Shown here: piece after piece, positions 61,494 through 64,000 of the stretch | Numbering within the stretch: position 1 is the stretch's first letter | How the letters are laid out: each line of letters starts with the position of its first letter | Assembly (NCBI RefSeq): GCF_020740795.1 | Contig: NC_067312.1 | Location: 35,998,905 to 36,062,904 of the forward strand | Origin: Apus apus | Taxonomy: Eukaryota; Chordata; Aves; Apodiformes; Apodidae | DNA length: 64,000 bases | Reading direction: 5' to 3' | Made by a program: the position numbers and the translations under genes | Notes under the pieces: model-generated | Told to the model about the DNA's origin: nothing | The model's database searches: none | The model's input: the letters and a program-made list of their open reading frames with translations, nothing else

Positions 61494-62440
61494 TAGAATC
61501 ATAGAATCATTAACGTTGGAAAAGACCTTCACGATCACTGAGTCCAATGTAATCCAACTACCACAACACTAAATTATATCCTAAAGCACCATATCTAAAA
61601 AATTCTTGAACACCTCCAGGGATGACGACTCCACCATCTCCCTGGGCAGCCTATTCCAATACCTCACCACTCTTCCAATAAAGAATTTTTTCCTAACATG
61701 CAACCTAAACCTCCCCTGACACAACTTAAACCCATTTCCTCTTGTCCTATCACTAGTTACCTGGGAGAAGAGACCAACACTGGCCTCTCTACAACCTTCT
61801 TTCAGGCAGCTGTAGAGAGTAGTAAGATCTCCCCTGAGCCTTCTCTTCATCAGACTAAACAACCCCAGTTGCCTCAGCTGCATCTCGTACACGTCCTCCA
61901 AATCCCTCACCAGCCTCATTGCTCTTCTCTGGACACACTCCAGGACCTCAATGTCTTTTTTATACTGTGGTGCCCAGAACTGAACACAGTACTCAAGCTG
62001 TGGTCTCACCAGAGCCAAGTACAGGGGCGTGATCACTTCCCTACTCCTGCTGGACACACTGTTTCTCGTACAGGCCAGGATGTCGTTTGCCTTCTTGGCC
62101 AGCTGGGCACACTGCTGGCTCATGCTCAGACAGCCATACACCAGTACTCCCAAATCCACCAGGCTGCTTTCCAGCCACTCTTCCCCAAGTCTGCAGCATT
62201 GTTTGAGATTATTGTGACCAAAGTGCAGGACCCAGCCCTTCGTCTTGTTAAACCTCATCCTGTTGACCTCAGCCCAGCGATCTAACCTGCCCAGATCTCT
62301 CTGCAGTGCCTTCCTACCCTCGAGCAGATCAACACTCCTGCTCAATTTAGTGTCATCTGCAAACTTGCTGAGGGTGCACTTGATCCCCTTATCCAAATCA
62401 CTGATAAAAATAACATACCGAATTGTATTTATGTTTACAA
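61494..62440 (-). mobile_element. CR1 LINE 3' fragment, minus strand, open 271-codon frame
   Basis: Minus strand holds an uninterrupted frame (61581-62396) for the C-terminal part of CR1 ORF2. It starts at the reverse-transcriptase catalytic motif region KFADDTKL and runs through [40 protein letters not shown] and [20 protein letters not shown] to the stop. The 3' UTR ends in two tandem GATTCTAT tail units at 61494-61508 (reverse view). The element is 5'-truncated. It is the best preserved CR1 in the window. Confidence 0.95.
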
Positions 62441-62454
62441 ATATGTTAAGGGCG

Positions 62455-62765
62455 AGTATCAGGAGGATGGAGCCAGGCTTTTTTCAGTGATGTCCAGTGA
62501 TAGGACAAGGGGCAGTGGGTGCAAACAGGAACATACGAGGTTCCACGTAAACATCAGAAAAAACTTCTTTCCTGTGAGAGTGACAGAGCACTGGAACAGG
62601 CTGCCCAGAGAGGTTATGGAGTCTCCTTCTCTGGAGACATTCAAAACCCGCCTGGACGTGTTCCTGTATGATGTGCTCTAGGTGATCCTGCTCTGGCAGA
62701 GGAGTTGGACTAGATGATCTTTTGAGGTCCCTTCCAACCCCTAAGATTCTGTGATTCTGTATTAG
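62455..62765 (+). mobile_element. CR1 LINE 3' end, plus strand
   Basis: Short CR1 copy: 'aggatggagccaggcttttttcagtgatgtccagtgata' at the start, open frame [20 protein letters not shown] and [20 protein letters not shown], 3' UTR 'ggactagatgatcttttgaggtcccttccaacc', and tail 'attctgtgattctg'. It abuts the previous copy with both 5' ends facing each other. Confidence 0.95.
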
Positions 62766-63181
62766 AATAGCATATTCTGACTTCTGCACCCTGGCCTAAC
62801 TAAATGCAAAGGCCTTGGCATTGCTAACTTGCTTAGGTCCAAGACCTTTAGTTCCATATCACTTTTCACAGTGGACAGGAAGTCAAAACAAAGCAGAAAG
62901 TCAATTCTTACAAAGAGAATAAGACTAGGTACAATACTTCCTTGTGCTCTTTCTCTGCAAGCTGCTGTTAGATATTTTATACAGAAAAGTGCAAAGCTTG
63001 CAAAATCCTTGTAGTGAATAGTGCAAAACATACTGCAGTGTTTTGTTATCTTCATACACAAATGTTAAGGTCAACACTACCTTGCATTTATTTTGTCATT
63101 GCTTAATATATTTTCAGAACTTAGCCACTAACAATTTGAGAGACAATTGTTATTTTGTGTACTTTGAGAAAAAGCACTTAC

Positions 63182-63233
63182 TTTCAGTCATCAGAGACTG
63201 TATTGTGTGAAATAAATACATCTCCATTTTAGT
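63182..63233 (-). CDS. Candidate short exon of the same unidentified gene
   Basis: 52 bases with a strong acceptor (ATTTCTTTTCAG) and a strong donor (GTAAGT, 63176-63181). Only one frame is open: TKMEMYLFHTIQSLMTE plus one base. It does not join the 60610 exon in that exon's long frame, so an exon between them may be missing. Family not recognised. Confidence 0.42.
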
Positions 63234-64000
63234 CTGAAAAGAAATATTTAACAAAATACTGCACAGTGTCTCCCACAAATTATTGTATGTAAAACATTCT
63301 AACCATGCAAATGATCAACACATCATGCTTTAAAAAGTAAGTTAGGTTGTGTTTTGTCTTTAATTAGATGGCTTACATCAGTTTTTGGGTGCTTTTTCAG
63401 TGAGCTTTGTGTGCTATGGTGTTTGGTTTGGTTTTTTTAATGAAGATAAATAATTAATGTTATTTCCAAATCCTTACACCTGTTTTACTAGCTATACAGT
63501 ATTGCTGTAAGTTGCAGTTTAGAAAATGTTATTGCAAAAAATTAATTTCAAGGAATGGGAGATTTCAAAAGCTTTACACCTTTCTTTAGCTTGAGGTGAA
63601 CTAATTAGGCTTGCACCTTCAGTCCTCATATAAATCTTGTAACTTTGATTTGACCAATGTGTAGGCTGCTACAAATATGATGTTTCCTAAACTTTTATAG
63701 TATGTGAAGTTATTTACAAATGCTTAGAATTACAACTTCTGTAGCAAAGGATAAAATAACAGTTCTCTGGTAAACAAGCCTGGAAAGGGGAAGTTTCACT
63801 AGCATGGATGATTTTTAATGGATTTCTTACAGAGAAAGAACAGTTTTCTGAATTCTACATATACCCTGAATAGCCTTAACAGTGGTAATTACTTCATTAG
63901 TATTCCAACCTTTATCCTTGTTCCTGTGCAACTAGCAGCCTTTGACACTGTTCCAATTCATCTAGTTTCTCTGCATTGCTGCAAGTAGGATCAACTGTTT
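63234..64000. other. Right edge of window, no feature seen
   Basis: AT-rich, without recognised exon, RNA gene or transposon. If the unidentified gene is real, this is its intron. Confidence 0.5.

Noticed and set aside
62455-62765. 5' inversion (twin priming) of a single CR1
   Set aside because: Both parts have their own CR1 3' tail, which a single inverted insertion would not have.

Overview
The window is vertebrate nuclear DNA and very probably from a bird. It carries many 5'-truncated CR1 LINE fragments with the avian-type 3' tail (ATTCTGTGATTCTG), two solo LTRs of avian ERV type with 5-bp target duplications, little other repeat, and spliced genes with GT..AG introns and one CpG-island promoter. 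The gene order SAXO1-HAUS6 on one strand matches the human 9p22.1 order. That block lies on chromosome Z in birds, so a Z origin is an inference.

Layout, with all genes on the minus strand. (1) 2250-36565: SAXO1, an axonemal microtubule-stabilising protein. It has four coding exons giving about 470 codons, and a 26-kb first intron that holds CR1 copies, a solo LTR and a 17-bp minisatellite. The first coding exon at 36489-36565 was found by its cysteine motif and splice phase. (2) 36566-37692: a short intergenic gap with no sign of the RRAGA gene that sits here in mammals. (3) 37693-58093: HAUS6, subunit 6 of the augmin complex. I reconstructed 18 coding exons with consistent splice phases except at one junction (exon 12/13). 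The last exon, 17 codons including the stop, and several short exons have no long ORF. (4) 41921-42049: in HAUS6 intron 13 lies a complete H/ACA small Cajal-body RNA, recognised by fold, boxes and guide pairing to U2 snRNA U34 and U44. It is SCARNA8 (U92), which is hosted by HAUS6 in human. (5) 57690-58730: CpG island and promoter of HAUS6, with a 20-bp G-rich tandem repeat right next to the start codon. (6) 58750-63233: candidate 3' exons of a further minus-strand gene that I cannot name, running toward HAUS6, with two CR1 copies meeting head to head inside it.

Functionally both named genes act on microtubules: SAXO1 on the stable doublets of cilia and flagella, HAUS6 on branching nucleation in the spindle. 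The intronic scaRNA adds a splicing-machinery function to the HAUS6 transcript. Most of the remaining sequence is intron or intergenic DNA in which I see only old retroelements and simple repeats.
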